Shown here in pieces: positions 8,013 to 15,984 of a DNA stretch of 19,502 nt. The notes beneath the pieces are model-generated. The model made no database searches. It worked only from the letters and a program-made list of their open reading frames with translations, and was not told the origin of the DNA. The translations under genes and the position numbers were made by a program. Numbering within the stretch: the first letter of the stretch is position 1; the number at the start of each line of letters is the position of its first letter. The stretch is from an uncultured Collinsella sp. (lineage in GTDB: Bacteria > Actinomycetota > Coriobacteriia > Coriobacteriales > Coriobacteriaceae), in NCBI GenBank assembly GCA_900551555.1, contig URWC01000018.1, positions 1 through 19,502 of the forward strand, written 5' to 3'.

Positions 8013-8112
8013 ATGGATTTCGTGTTGGGTGGAATCGCCCACGGGCTGGGCTATGCTACCTTGACTATCTATACGACTTAAATGCACAAGAGGAAGCACC
8101 AAGAGAGCGAGC

Positions 8113-10110
8113 ATGGCAAAAAACACCGCAAACTATGGTAACGACAGTATTCGTCAGCTCAAGGACGAGGAGCGCGTACGCCTGCGCCCCGCCGTCATCT
8201 TTGGCTCGGACGGACTCGATGGCTGCGCGCATGCCGCGTTCGAGATCCTGTCCAACGCCGTTGACGAGGCGCGCCAGGGCTACGGCAAGCTCATCACCCT
8301 TACCGCCTTTCGCGATGGCTCCATTCAGGTAGAGGACAATGGCCGTGGCTGCCCGCTCGACTGGAACCCCTCCGAGAAGCGCTTTAACTGGGAGCTCGTC
8401 TTTTGCGAGCTCTACGCTGGCGGCAAGTACAACAACAACCAGGGCGGCGACTACGACTTCTCGCTCGGCACCAACGGCCTGGGCTCGTGCGCGACCCAGT
8501 ACGCCTCCGAGTACATGGACGTCACGGTCTGGCGCGACGGCAACAAGTACTCCCTGCACTTTAAAAAGGGCAAGGTCGTCGGCGCCAAAAAGAAGGCGCT
8601 CGAGATTGAGCCCACAGACGAGAACCGTACCGGCACCACCATCAAGTGGCGCCCCGACCTCGAGGTCTTTACCTCCATCAGCATTCCCCACGAGTGGTAT
8701 AGCGAGACCATGCGCCGCCAGGCAGTGGTCAACGCCAACGTGACCTTCCGCCTGCGTATTGAGGGCGACGATGGCGAGTTTTCCGAAGAGGACTTCTGCT
8801 ACCCCAAGGGCATCGAGGACTACGTGCTCGAGAAGGTCGGAACCGACTACCTCACCGAACCTTTCTTTATCGAGGCCGACCGTCGCGGTCGCGATCGCGA
8901 GGACCTTCCCGACTACAACGTAAAGATCACCGCGTGCATGTGCTTCTCGCGCACCTTCATGATGCAGGAGTACTACCACAACTCGTCGTGGCTCGAGAAC
9001 GGCGGCTCGCCCGAGAAGGCGGCCCGCAGCGCTCTGACCAGCGCCATCGATGCCTACATTAAGCAACAGGGCAAGTACAACAAAAACGAGAGCGGCATTA
9101 AGTGGCAGGACGTCCAAGACTGCCTGGTGCTGGTGACCAACTGTTTCTCCACCCAGACGTCCTACGAGAACCAGACCAAGAAGGCCATCAACAACCGCTT
9201 TATCCAGCAGGCCATGACCGCCTTCTTTAAGGAGCGCCTCTCGACCTATCTAATCGAGAACAAGGACGCCGCCAATAAGATCATGGAGCAGGTGCTCATC
9301 AACAAGCGCTCGCGCGAGAATGCCGAGAAGACGCGCCAGAGCATCAAGACCAACCTGCAGCAGAAGACCGATATGGCCAACCGCGTGCAGAAGTTCATCG
9401 ACTGCCGTTCCAAGGACAAGAGCCGCCGCGAGATCTACATCGTAGAGGGCGACTCGGCAGCAGGCGCCATTCGCACCTCGCGCGACGCCGAGTTCCAGGG
9501 CGTCATGCCCGTCCGCGGCAAAATCCTCAACTGCCTGAAGGAGGACTACCCGCGCATCTTCAAGTCCGACATCATCATGGACCTCATGCGCGTGCTGGGC
9601 TGCGGTGTGGAGATCAAGGACAAGCGCATCAAGAACCTCGGCGCCTTTGACCTGGACAACCTCAACTGGAACAAGGTCATCATCTGTACGGACGCCGACG
9701 TCGACGGCTATCACATCCGCACGCTCGTGCTCACCATGCTCTACCGCCTGGTGCCCACGCTTATCGACGAGGGTTACGTGTATATCGCCGAGTCGCCGCT
9801 CTACGAGATCAACTGCAAAGAGAAGACTTACTTTGCCTACACCGAGCTCGAGAAGAACGGCATCCTCAAGGAGATCGGCGACCAGAAGTGCTCCATTAAC
9901 CGCTCCAAGGGTCTTGGTGAGAACGATCCAGACATGATGTGGCTCACCACAATGAACCCCGAGACGCGCCGCCTGATTAAGGTGGAGCCCGAGGACGTCA
10001 CCAAGATGGAAACCATGTTTAACCTGTTGCTGGGCAATGACGAGGCGGGCCGCAAGCGCCACATCTCCGAGCACGGCAAGGAATACCTGGACCAGCTGGA
10101 TCTGCAGTAG
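8113..10110 (+). CDS. Type IIA DNA topoisomerase, ATPase/TOPRIM subunit (GyrB/ParE-like)
   Basis: 665 residues, the B subunit of a second-type gyrase/topoisomerase IV that uses ATP to pass one DNA duplex through another. GHKL ATPase motifs are present: E44-I-L-S-N48-A-V-D-E52, D75-N-G-R-G-C and G119-T-N-G-L-G. The transducer follows, then TOPRIM with E445-G-D-S and D527-A-D-V-D-G, giving the metal-binding acidic residues. The N-terminus is divergent: the usual R-P-G-M-Y-I-G-S is replaced by RPAVIFGSDGLDG, and DNGRGIP by DNGRGCP. Related divergent B subunits occur beside normal gyrase in Firmicutes and Coriobacteria. The GyrA/ParC partner starts 45 bases downstream, so both are one operon. Whether it mainly decatenates or supercoils cannot be read from this subunit, so no symbol is given. 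Confidence 0.93.
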   Translation: MAKNTANYGNDSIRQLKDEERVRLRPAVIFGSDGLDGCAHAAFEILSNAVDEARQGYGKLITLTAFRDGSIQVEDNGRGCPLDWNPSEKRFNWELVFCELYAGGKYNNNQGGDYDFSLGTNGLGSCATQYASEYMDVTVWRDGNKYSLHFKKGKVVGAKKKALEIEPTDENRTGTTIKWRPDLEVFTSISIPHEWYSETMRRQAVVNANVTFRLRIEGDDGEFSEEDFCYPKGIEDYVLEKVGTDYLTEPFFIEADRRGRDREDLPDYNVKITACMCFSRTFMMQEYYHNSSWLENGGSPEKAARSALTSAIDAYIKQQGKYNKNESGIKWQDVQDCLVLVTNCFSTQTSYENQTKKAINNRFIQQAMTAFFKERLSTYLIENKDAANKIMEQVLINKRSRENAEKTRQSIKTNLQQKTDMANRVQKFIDCRSKDKSRREIYIVEGDSAAGAIRTSRDAEFQGVMPVRGKILNCLKEDYPRIFKSDIIMDLMRVLGCGVEIKDKRIKNLGAFDLDNLNWNKVIICTDADVDGYHIRTLVLTMLYRLVPTLIDEGYVYIAESPLYEINCKEKTYFAYTELEKNGILKEIGDQKCSINRSKGLGENDPDMMWLTTMNPETRRLIKVEPEDVTKMETMFNLLLGNDEAGRKRHISEHGKEYLDQLDLQ

Positions 10111-10155
10111 CAGCAAATCGATAACGACGGCCCATAAGAAGTTCAAGAGGAAATC

Positions 10156-12393
10156 GTGGCAAAGAAGAAGACGAACCAGCCAAAGAAAAAGCAGGTCAAT
10201 GCCGAGAACGTCATCGGCCTGCACTCCGAGGTCACCGACCAGCCGATCACGCAGACGCTCGAGGTCAACTACATGCCCTACGCCATGAGCGTCAATGTCT
10301 CGCGTGCGTTCCCCGAGATCGACGGCTTTAAGCCCTCGCACCGCAAGCTGCTCTACACCATGTACAAGATGGGCCTGCTCAAGGGCGAGCGCCAGAAGAG
10401 CGCCAACATCGTGGGCCAGACCATGAAGCTCAACCCGCACGGCGATGCCGCGATCTACGAGACAATGGTGCGCCTGGCCACCGGCAACGAGGCACTGCTC
10501 GCCCCCTTCGTGGAGTCGAAGGGCAACTTTGGCAAGTACTATTCAGGCGACCTGAGCTACGCCGCCTCGCGTTACACCGAGGCCAAGCTCTCCCCCATCA
10601 GCGCCGAGATCTTCAAGGACATCGACAAGGACCCGGTCGACTTCGTTGACAGCTACGACGGCGCCATGAAGGAGCCGCGCCTGCTGCCCACCACGTTCCC
10701 CAACATCCTTGTCTCGGCCAACAAGGGCATCGGCGTCGCCATGGCGTCCGACATCTGCGGCTTCAACCTCAATGAGGTCTGCACCGCCACCATGCACTAC
10801 CTCAAGGATCCCAACTGTGACTTGCTTGAGTACATGCCCATGCCCGACTTCTCGACCGGCGGCGAGATCATCTACCGCCGCGAGGAGATGGAGAAGATCA
10901 TCGAGACCGGCCTTGGCAGCTTCCAGATTCGCTCCCGCTGGCGCTGGATTCCCGAAGAGCGCATCATCGAGGTGTACGAGATCCCCTACACCACCAAGAC
11001 CGATGTCATCATCGAGCGCATCGTCAAGCTCTCCAAGGAGGGCAAGGTCAAAGAGATCGCCGACATCCGTGACGAAACCGACCTTTCTGGCCTGCGCATC
11101 GCCATCGACCTTAAGCGCGGCGTCGACCCCGACAAGCTCATGGCCAAGCTCTACCGCTCGACCACGCTGCAGGATTCGTTCTCGTGCAACTTCAACGTGC
11201 TGGTTGACGGCTATCCCCGCGTTATGGGCGTGCGCCAGATCTTGCACGAGTGGGTTGCGTGGCGCATTCAGTCCACGCGTCGCCGCATTAACTTTGACCT
11301 GGATAAAAAGTCCGAGCGCCTGCACCTGCTGCACGGCCTCGAGGCGATCCTGCTCGACATCGACAAGGCCATTGCCATCATCCGCGGCACCAAGCTCGAG
11401 GCCGAGGTCGTACCCAACCTTATGAAGGGTTTCGACATCGATGAGACCCAGGCCGAGTTTGTTGCCGAGCTCAAGCTCCGCAACATCAACGAGGAGTACA
11501 TTCTCAACCGCACCAAGGACATCGCCAAGCTCGAAGGCGAGATTGCCGAGCTCGAGGAAATCCTCTCGAGCGAGGAGAATATCAAGAAGGTCATCAGCGA
11601 CGAGCTGGCCGCCGTCAACAAGAAGTACGTGATGCCGCGCCGCACGGGCAGGATCGAGCCCCACGAGGTTGTCGAGGTGAGCCTGGAGCCCGAGGTCGAG
11701 GAGTACCCGGTGACCATCATGCTCTCGCGCGACGGCTACCTCAAGAAAATGACGGACCGTGTGCTCAAGAAGGCTGCCACGCTCAAGTACAAGGACGGCG
11801 ACAAGCCCTTTATCGAGTTCCCATCCTCCAACACGCACGAGCTGCTGGTCTTTACCAACAAGAGCCAGGTGTACAAGTGCAAGGTCGCGCAGTTTGAGGA
11901 CACCAAGTCGGCCCAGCTGGGCTCGTACCTGCCGACCGATCTTGAGATGGAACCCGACGAGAGCGTCATCTGGGTTATCGACCCCGAGGACTACAAGGCC
12001 GACGTGCTGTTTGTCTTTGAGAACGGCCGCGTGGTGCGCGTCGCGCTTTCCGGATACGTCACCAAGACCAACCGCAAGCGCCTCAAGAACGCCATCTACG
12101 GCGGCAGTAAGCTGCTGTATGCCCAGGTGCTCAAAGAGGACCGCGACATCGCGCTGGTCTCGAGCGACTACCGCCTGATGAATTTCAACACCTCGCTGCT
12201 CAAGACCAAGACGACCACCAACACGCAGGGCGTCCAAGCCTTCACGGCAAAGAAGGGCCGCTCGGTCACTACCGTTGGCACGACCGAGGACATCCTTGGC
12301 GCCGGCGTCTCGGCCGAGAAGTTCACCGCGCAGAGTCTCCCCTCCGCCGGCGCCCTCATGAAGGAAAACGACATGCCGAGTTTGTTTGACTAG
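10156..12393 (+). CDS. Type IIA DNA topoisomerase, cleavage subunit (GyrA/ParC-like)
   Basis: 745 residues, starting at GTG with AGAGGAAA about 6 bases upstream. It is the DNA-cutting partner of the preceding B subunit. The breakage-reunion domain begins at D56-G-F-K-P-S-H-R-K and carries the catalytic tyrosine Y140 in AASRYTE (usually AAMRYTE). In the quinolone-determining region, N93-P-H-G-D-A-A-I-Y-E has Ala98 and Glu102 where E. coli GyrA has Ser83 and Asp87. The coiled-coil tower (KLEGEIAELEEILSSEENIK) and a C-terminal beta-pinwheel from about residue 510 follow. The QRRGGRG-like GyrA box needed for negative supercoiling was not found near the first blade, which favours a topoisomerase IV-like role. 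Codon use is strongly biased to GC-ending codons, as in highly expressed housekeeping genes. Confidence 0.93.
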   Translation: MAKKKTNQPKKKQVNAENVIGLHSEVTDQPITQTLEVNYMPYAMSVNVSRAFPEIDGFKPSHRKLLYTMYKMGLLKGERQKSANIVGQTMKLNPHGDAAIYETMVRLATGNEALLAPFVESKGNFGKYYSGDLSYAASRYTEAKLSPISAEIFKDIDKDPVDFVDSYDGAMKEPRLLPTTFPNILVSANKGIGVAMASDICGFNLNEVCTATMHYLKDPNCDLLEYMPMPDFSTGGEIIYRREEMEKIIETGLGSFQIRSRWRWIPEERIIEVYEIPYTTKTDVIIERIVKLSKEGKVKEIADIRDETDLSGLRIAIDLKRGVDPDKLMAKLYRSTTLQDSFSCNFNVLVDGYPRVMGVRQILHEWVAWRIQSTRRRINFDLDKKSERLHLLHGLEAILLDIDKAIAIIRGTKLEAEVVPNLMKGFDIDETQAEFVAELKLRNINEEYILNRTKDIAKLEGEIAELEEILSSEENIKKVISDELAAVNKKYVMPRRTGRIEPHEVVEVSLEPEVEEYPVTIMLSRDGYLKKMTDRVLKKAATLKYKDGDKPFIEFPSSNTHELLVFTNKSQVYKCKVAQFEDTKSAQLGSYLPTDLEMEPDESVIWVIDPEDYKADVLFVFENGRVVRVALSGYVTKTNRKRLKNAIYGGSKLLYAQVLKEDRDIALVSSDYRLMNFNTSLLKTKTTTNTQGVQAFTAKKGRSVTTVGTTEDILGAGVSAEKFTAQSLPSAGALMKENDMPSLFD

Positions 12394-12429
12394 GACGACA
12401 GCAGAACCGCCATAAGCTCTCAAAACGGT

Positions 12430-12453
12430 GGAGCGCAGTAAATGCTGCGCTCC
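12430..12453. terminator. Hairpin between convergent topoisomerase and ATPase genes
   Basis: GGAGCGCAG (12430-12438) and CTGCGCTCC (12445-12453) form a perfect 9-bp stem with a 6-base loop, between two convergent genes. There is no T run on the plus side; on the minus side TTTT follows after a few bases (ACCGTTTTGAG). It may end transcription in both directions, weakly by sequence. Confidence 0.6.
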
Positions 12454-12482
12454 GGGCCCCATGCATTTCAGCAGCATCATCC

Positions 12483-13772
12483 CTATAGACAAAATGCCGC
12501 ATAAAGTGGAACAGACATAAGCCCATCATTCATTCCAAAGGGCTTAGTCGATAGCCTGATAAGGCGCACGCCCGGATGGGTCTTTTTAAGTGAGGACAGA
12601 CTTCGAGATCTTGTGTTCTCCCCCGCCTTGACTTCAATCGCAGACAAGCATCCCTGTTTCTCTACTACAAAGTCGATTTCCGCACGATTGTCTCGCGCCC
12701 AATAATGCAGCGGATAGCCCATGGCTGAAAGCTGTTGGGCAACGTAGTTTTCGGTAAGTGCGCCCATGAATGTGCCACCGATGCCGGCAAGAATATCGGC
12801 GCGTTGAGCACCGGCCTTGGAGACGAGCAGCCCTGTATCCGCCTGATAGATTTTAAAAGCAGAAGGGTTAACGAAGGCCTCTAAAGGGCTTTCGATCTGC
12901 CCGACTAGGCTGCAGCGCGCCACCGTACCCGACAATACAAGCCAGTCGAGAGCATCCCCAAAGAGAGACGCATTGCCCCCCGCTCGCACTACCTTGTATT
13001 GAAATTTACGATTCTCTTTGGCAAGCTGCTGTGGAATGGAATCGAAGCACGCACGCGTCTTTGCGCTCAAGCGTTCATCAGCATATTTATTGGTGTCGGC
13101 GGAATATCCGTCGAGAATAATCCGATGCTTTTCGGCCACATCAATGATTGACTGATCATCGATGTACGTTTGGACCGCCTCGGGCATTCCGCCAACAACA
13201 AGATACCGTCGATAGAGCCCAAGCGCCTTTTCATGAAGGCTTGGCGCAAGAGGAGCCATTAACTCGAATGATGAGCGTATCTCGTCGACCAGCTGATCGT
13301 GCCCCATCGCCCAGAGAAACTCCTCGAAATCGAGTGGAGTCATCTCAATCAAGTCGGTCTTTCCAACGGGGAACGAATACGACTGATGGTTAATGGCAAC
13401 CCCAAGAAGCGACCCAGCAGCCGCAACATAATACTCGGGAGCATCTTCGCAAAAGTATTTAAGGGAAGTGAGCGCTTCCTCGCATGCCTGGATCTCGTCA
13501 ATGAACAGTAAAGTTTTGCCAGGCACGATACGCTGTCCCGTACGAGCCTCGATCGCGCGTACGATCGAATGAGGGTCAAGACCGCCCGAAAAATCCGCTC
13601 GCGCCGACCGGTCGTTCTCAAGATTAACGTAGACAACCGATTCGAAAAGATCTTGAGCGTACGTTCTGAGCAGATAGGTCTTGCCACACTGGCGCACGCC
13701 TTTGACCAGCAAAGGTTTTCTATCGGCCCTGTCTCGCCATTCCCTAAGGAGCTCGTCTGCCTTGCGACGCAT
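12483..13772 (-). CDS. AAA ATPase with C-terminal DUF4143 domain
   Basis: 429 residues, full length for this family. Walker A is GVRQCGKT (25-32) and Walker B LLFIDE (88-93); a sensor-like AAAGSLLG follows at 118-124. The C-terminal half is the DUF4143 domain, with the nuclease-like motif HYWARDNRAEIDFVV and IEVKAG, whose spaced Asp/Glu/Lys residues resemble a PD-(D/E)XK fold. Such ATPases are very common and often horizontally exchanged in gut bacteria; their function is poorly known, and some are discussed as defence or toxin-antitoxin components. The start is ATG 13772 with GGGAAGG 7 bases upstream; a TTG two codons earlier is possible. The gene stands alone, and a C-terminal remnant of a relative lies at 14530-15054. 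Confidence 0.9.
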   Translation of the reverse strand: MRRKADELLREWRDRADRKPLLVKGVRQCGKTYLLRTYAQDLFESVVYVNLENDRSARADFSGGLDPHSIVRAIEARTGQRIVPGKTLLFIDEIQACEEALTSLKYFCEDAPEYYVAAAGSLLGVAINHQSYSFPVGKTDLIEMTPLDFEEFLWAMGHDQLVDEIRSSFELMAPLAPSLHEKALGLYRRYLVVGGMPEAVQTYIDDQSIIDVAEKHRIILDGYSADTNKYADERLSAKTRACFDSIPQQLAKENRKFQYKVVRAGGNASLFGDALDWLVLSGTVARCSLVGQIESPLEAFVNPSAFKIYQADTGLLVSKAGAQRADILAGIGGTFMGALTENYVAQQLSAMGYPLHYWARDNRAEIDFVVEKQGCLSAIEVKAGENTRSRSLSSLKKTHPGVRLIRLSTKPFGMNDGLMSVPLYAAFCL

Positions 13773-13807
13773 ACGCAACCTTCCCTCATGAACTTCTGTT
13801 TGACAAT

Positions 13808-13854
13808 ATTTTAACGCGGATTAATTTGTTTTCAGTTATTTTTCTGCGTTAAAA
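13808..13854 (-). promoter_or_regulatory. ATPase promoter flanked by a 9-bp inverted repeat
   Basis: On the minus strand CTGAAA (complement of 13830-13835) and TAAAAT (complement of 13808-13813) are 16 bases apart, a usable promoter about 36 bases before the ATPase start. The perfect arms TTTTAACGC (13809-13817) and GCGTTAAAA (13846-13854) bracket it, separated by 28 bases. A repressor binding both arms would block the promoter. The segment is much more AT-rich than its surroundings. Confidence 0.4.
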
Positions 13855-13951
13855 AATTGTTCTATACGGCACTTAAGGGAATTGCCCCTATCTCTCGGTA
13901 AGGACAGCAAGCATTTCCGCCAACGCTTATTGCCATGCGTTCTTCTTGCCC

Positions 13952-14482
13952 TTAGGCGAGCTTGCGAGCGAGCTCTCGCACCTCTTCCAACTTGGGCGAG
14001 GAGGCCATGCTGTCGCGCTCGGTCATACCGCTGATGGTGACAATGCCCTGGTCCTCCCACTTGCAGTACGCGCAGGCTGACTTGTACATAGCGATCGCCG
14101 CATCATAGACGCCCTCGCTGTGGCTATCGAGCAAAAGGGCCGTCTTGGTGAACGGGAAGCCCGTAGCACCGAAGGCGTACAGGCGGTCGATGGCGGCCTT
14201 CTCCTGCGCAGTGATATCAAACCAGTAGATAGGCGAAGCGAAGACAACCATGTCGGCGCCTTTCAGCGGCTCGATCACGTCGGCCATGTCATCCTTCTGC
14301 ACGCAAGTGCCCTCATGGGCGAAGCAATACTGGCACCCCAAGCAACCAGCGATCTTTTTGCCGGCAACGCGGATGACCTCGACCGTATGGCCGGCCTCGC
14401 GCGCGGTCTCGGCAAACGCCTCAACCATGGTGTCGGTATTGGCGCCCTTACGCGGACTGCCGCTCAATACAACGATATTCAT
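13952..14482 (-). CDS. Flavodoxin-fold NAD(P)H-dependent oxidoreductase
   Basis: 176 residues, NADPH-dependent FMN reductase/iron-sulfur flavoprotein-like family. The N-terminus MNIVVLSGSPRKGANT is the phosphate-binding loop for FMN, and ASPIYWFDIT (82-91) is the second flavin loop. Cysteines 47, 50, 53 and 60 (GCLGCQYC then GTC) form the compact cysteine motif seen in iron-sulfur flavoproteins, so it may carry an Fe-S cluster as well as FMN. It probably acts in the cytoplasm as an electron carrier or quinone/azo-type reductase; the substrate is unknown. The start is supported by GGGAGGGAG about 7 bases upstream. It is a single gene, with a hairpin directly before its ribosome binding site. 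Confidence 0.9.
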   Translation of the reverse strand: MNIVVLSGSPRKGANTDTMVEAFAETAREAGHTVEVIRVAGKKIAGCLGCQYCFAHEGTCVQKDDMADVIEPLKGADMVVFASPIYWFDITAQEKAAIDRLYAFGATGFPFTKTALLLDSHSEGVYDAAIAMYKSACAYCKWEDQGIVTISGMTERDSMASSPKLEEVRELARKLA

Positions 14483-14499
14483 AGAAATCTCCCTCCCTC

Positions 14500-14530
14500 A
14501 TGCCGCAGGCGCGCGGCATATTTTTTGTTT
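14500..14530 (+). terminator. Terminator-like hairpin upstream of the flavodoxin gene
   Basis: ATGCCGC (14500-14506) and GCGGCAT (14513-14519) form a perfect 7-bp stem with a 6-base loop. On the plus strand it is followed by A and then TTTTTTGTTT. By sequence it is a good rightward terminator, yet no rightward gene precedes it. In the leftward direction it folds in the flavodoxin leader just before the ribosome binding site. Confidence 0.55.
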
Positions 14531-15054
14531 TAACCAAAACGTATGGAGTTATTCAATCGCCTCGTTTCAGCTACTCCCACTCGACAATAGGAGCCACTGG
14601 CCAAAAGCCTGTCAACATCAAAACAAGTTTTCAATCTATCGATTCTACGTGAGGCAATGGTCCTCATTTGATACCCGCGCTGTTTGCGCACTAGGGAGCA
14701 AAGGAATCTGGCCGCCGCCCAAATAAGATCACCGCCATCTTGCATAAACGACGCCATGTTAAGGTGCCTGATGCCATCCCTCTCCTGCAATAGAGGATCA
14801 AGCGTGAACAAGTAGCGCGGATAACCATCCCTGATGTGGCCGAACGGCCTGTACTCGCGCTCCTCGACGCCTCTGTCGGCAATCGACATAGAGACCTGGA
14901 TGTAGGCGTAAGCATTGCGCCTACGAGCGATGAAGTCACACTCGAGCTTCCCAATACGGCCCACAGAAAGCTCATACCCGCGCGATGCAAGATAGAGGTA
15001 GATCTTCACGTCGGTATATACGCAAGATGCGCCCCTTTTTTTCTCAGCGTCCAT
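14530..15054 (-). pseudogene. C-terminal remnant of an AAA ATPase/DUF4143 protein
   Basis: The open frame encodes the end of a DUF4143-type protein: LASRGYELSVGRIGKLECDFIARRR, YAYIQVSMSIAD, EREYRPFGHIRDGYPRYLFTLDPLLQERDGIRHLNMASFM. This matches the family's last 90 or so residues (Y-E-V-x-V-G-K-x-x-x-x-E-V-D-F, then R-E-F-x-x-L, then I-K-D-N-Y-P-K). The ATPase part is absent, the ATG at 15054 has no ribosome binding site, and about 60 residues after the usual end look like readthrough. It is not a copy of the intact 12483-13772 protein, whose C-terminus belongs to a different DUF4143 subgroup. Most likely a truncated relic of an insertion or recombination. Confidence 0.75.
14571..14584. repeat. 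guaA-3'-end-like short repeat, copy 1 (att site candidate)
   Basis: CTACTCCCACTCGA; its complement reads ...GAG TGG GAG TAG, that is E-W-E-stop, like the end of GMP synthetase genes. Copies 2 and 3 are at 15109-15120 and 17857-17870. The guaA 3' end is a known integration target; guaA itself is not here. Confidence 0.3.
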
Positions 15055-15072
15055 TTCATCAGTTATGGGGGT

Positions 15073-15097
15073 GCTTTTTTACATTTTATAAAAAAGC
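15073..15097. repeat. AT-rich inverted repeat
   Basis: GCTTTTTTA (15073-15081) and TAAAAAAGC (15089-15097) are perfect 9-base arms around 7 bases. It lies between the DUF4143 remnant and copy 2 of the short repeat. It could be a weak bidirectional terminator or a scar of an inserted element. Confidence 0.4.
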
Positions 15098-15108
15098 GTA
15101 CCGATAAC

Positions 15109-15120
15109 TTATTCCCACTC
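15109..15120. repeat. guaA-3'-end-like short repeat, copy 2 (att site candidate)
   Basis: TTATTCCCACTC; its complement reads GAG TGG GAA TAA (E-W-E-stop). It is at the left side of the worn 15.1-17.9 kb segment, whose right side carries copy 3. Confidence 0.35.
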
Positions 15121-15605
15121 AGTTTCGAAAATCGAATGGTTTTGAAGTTTCGAAAGCGGCAGGGCACCATGCATAAGGGCATGTTGGGATCCGCACCAGT
15201 AAAACAGGAATTGACTCACGCGAGAAGGCGCCGCCCCGTCGCCTCGATGCGTGCGACAGGCAGATTAGGTTTGGGGAGTAGAACGGCCCTTGCGCGAGGC
15301 GTGAATTGTAATCGATAAAGCCGAGCTTTGAGAACATGCGGTTTATCTCGTCGAACGTTGAGTCAACAGGGGCTTGCGCCCCGTCGGCCGACTTGGCGAC
15401 GCCCATGTCCATGATGCCGGGCACAAGTGTGAATGCGCCACGTGGAGGCGAAGGGGTCACCCGAAAGGTTGATGGTAAGCGAGCACCAGAGGTCAAGGTG
15501 GTCCTCGCCTTCCGGGTTTGTGAGGTCGAGGGCGAGTGCCCCTCCCTCGGTCGCGTACAGCGGCGGCAGGCACTCGGCCAGCTCCTCAGTCATAAGCGCT
15601 TGCAT
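15119..15605 (-). pseudogene. Frameshifted gene with DUF2958-like N-terminus
   Basis: ATG 15605 has a strong ribosome binding site (GGAGGGGAG, 6 bases upstream) and begins MQALMTEELAECLPPLYATE, which resembles the opening of DUF2958 proteins (L-T-D-E-x-x-x-x-L-P-P-L-Y-x-T-E), a small family often found on mobile elements. The frame continues as GGALALDLTNPEGEDHLDLWCSL... and appears to break around 15434-15445; protein-like sequence resumes in another frame (RGAFTLVPGIMDMGVAKSADGA... through FDEINRMFSKLGF) and runs to a stop at 15119. Neither half alone is convincing. The second half does not obviously match DUF2958, so a fusion of two remnants is also possible. Confidence 0.5.
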
Positions 15606-15815
15606 GTCCGTCTCCCCTCCAGGCCACGTCGGACCCCTAGAATCTTCGCCCCGCGGGCAAAGCCTCGGCGCGCCCCATGGCATCTCGGCTTTGCCCCCTG
15701 CAATGTCGCGCAGCGGAGACACCACCTGAGACGGATGTCGATGCATCGAACCCGAGACCGGGCGCGGCGGCGGGGAGCCTCTCGCGCGAACAATCTGCTC
15801 GATCCTGCCGCACCC

Positions 15816-15843
15816 ATCTTAAAAAAGTTCGAAAAACGTTCAA
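15816..15843 (-). promoter_or_regulatory. Leftward promoter candidate for the frameshifted gene
   Basis: On the minus strand TTGAAC (complement of 15838-15843) and TAAGAT (complement of 15816-15821) are 16 bases apart in an AT-rich patch. It points at the DUF2958-like gene and implies a leader of about 200 bases, in which no gene was seen. The rest of 15606-15984 contains only open frames without a family signature. Confidence 0.4.
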
Positions 15844-15984
15844 TCGTACGACATCCGTCGAACAGTCGGGGGTACACACCACTACAGAAGGCCCACGGAA
15901 CGGGGGGCGAGATGGTCGGCGACGGGTTCAAGGCGCTCTCCGGCCCCACGCTCCGCTAGGGAGGGCGTCGGGAGGGAGGCCGTA

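Larger units (their letters stand above)
7678..8112. other. Divergent regulatory region between lipoprotein and topoisomerase genes
   Basis: A 435-base region with no supported gene. It contains three GGCCCA-type motifs (7790-7868), a GTTC-GATTT-GAAC inverted repeat near 7888-7900 and an SOS-box-like palindrome (7999-8012). A TATGCT at 8052-8057 could be a -10 for the topoisomerase operon, but no -35 at normal spacing was found. An open frame running leftward through it (7704-8126) has no family signature. Confidence 0.5.

Noticed and set aside
8065..9117. Leftward open frame opposite the start of the B subunit
   Set aside because: Low-complexity Val/Leu/Ala translation in shadow of a certain gene.
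9250..10440. Long leftward open frame opposite the GyrB/ParE-like gene
   Set aside because: It is a mirror of GC-rich codon bias, with Val/Leu/Ala/His-rich translation, no family and no ribosome binding site.
10543..12492. 649-codon leftward open frame opposite the GyrA/ParC-like gene
   Set aside because: Same shadow effect of highly biased codon use; the plus-strand protein is unambiguous.
15336..15959. 207-codon rightward frame
   Set aside because: Arg/Pro-rich translation with no family; it is opposite a leftward gene remnant with a strong ribosome binding site.
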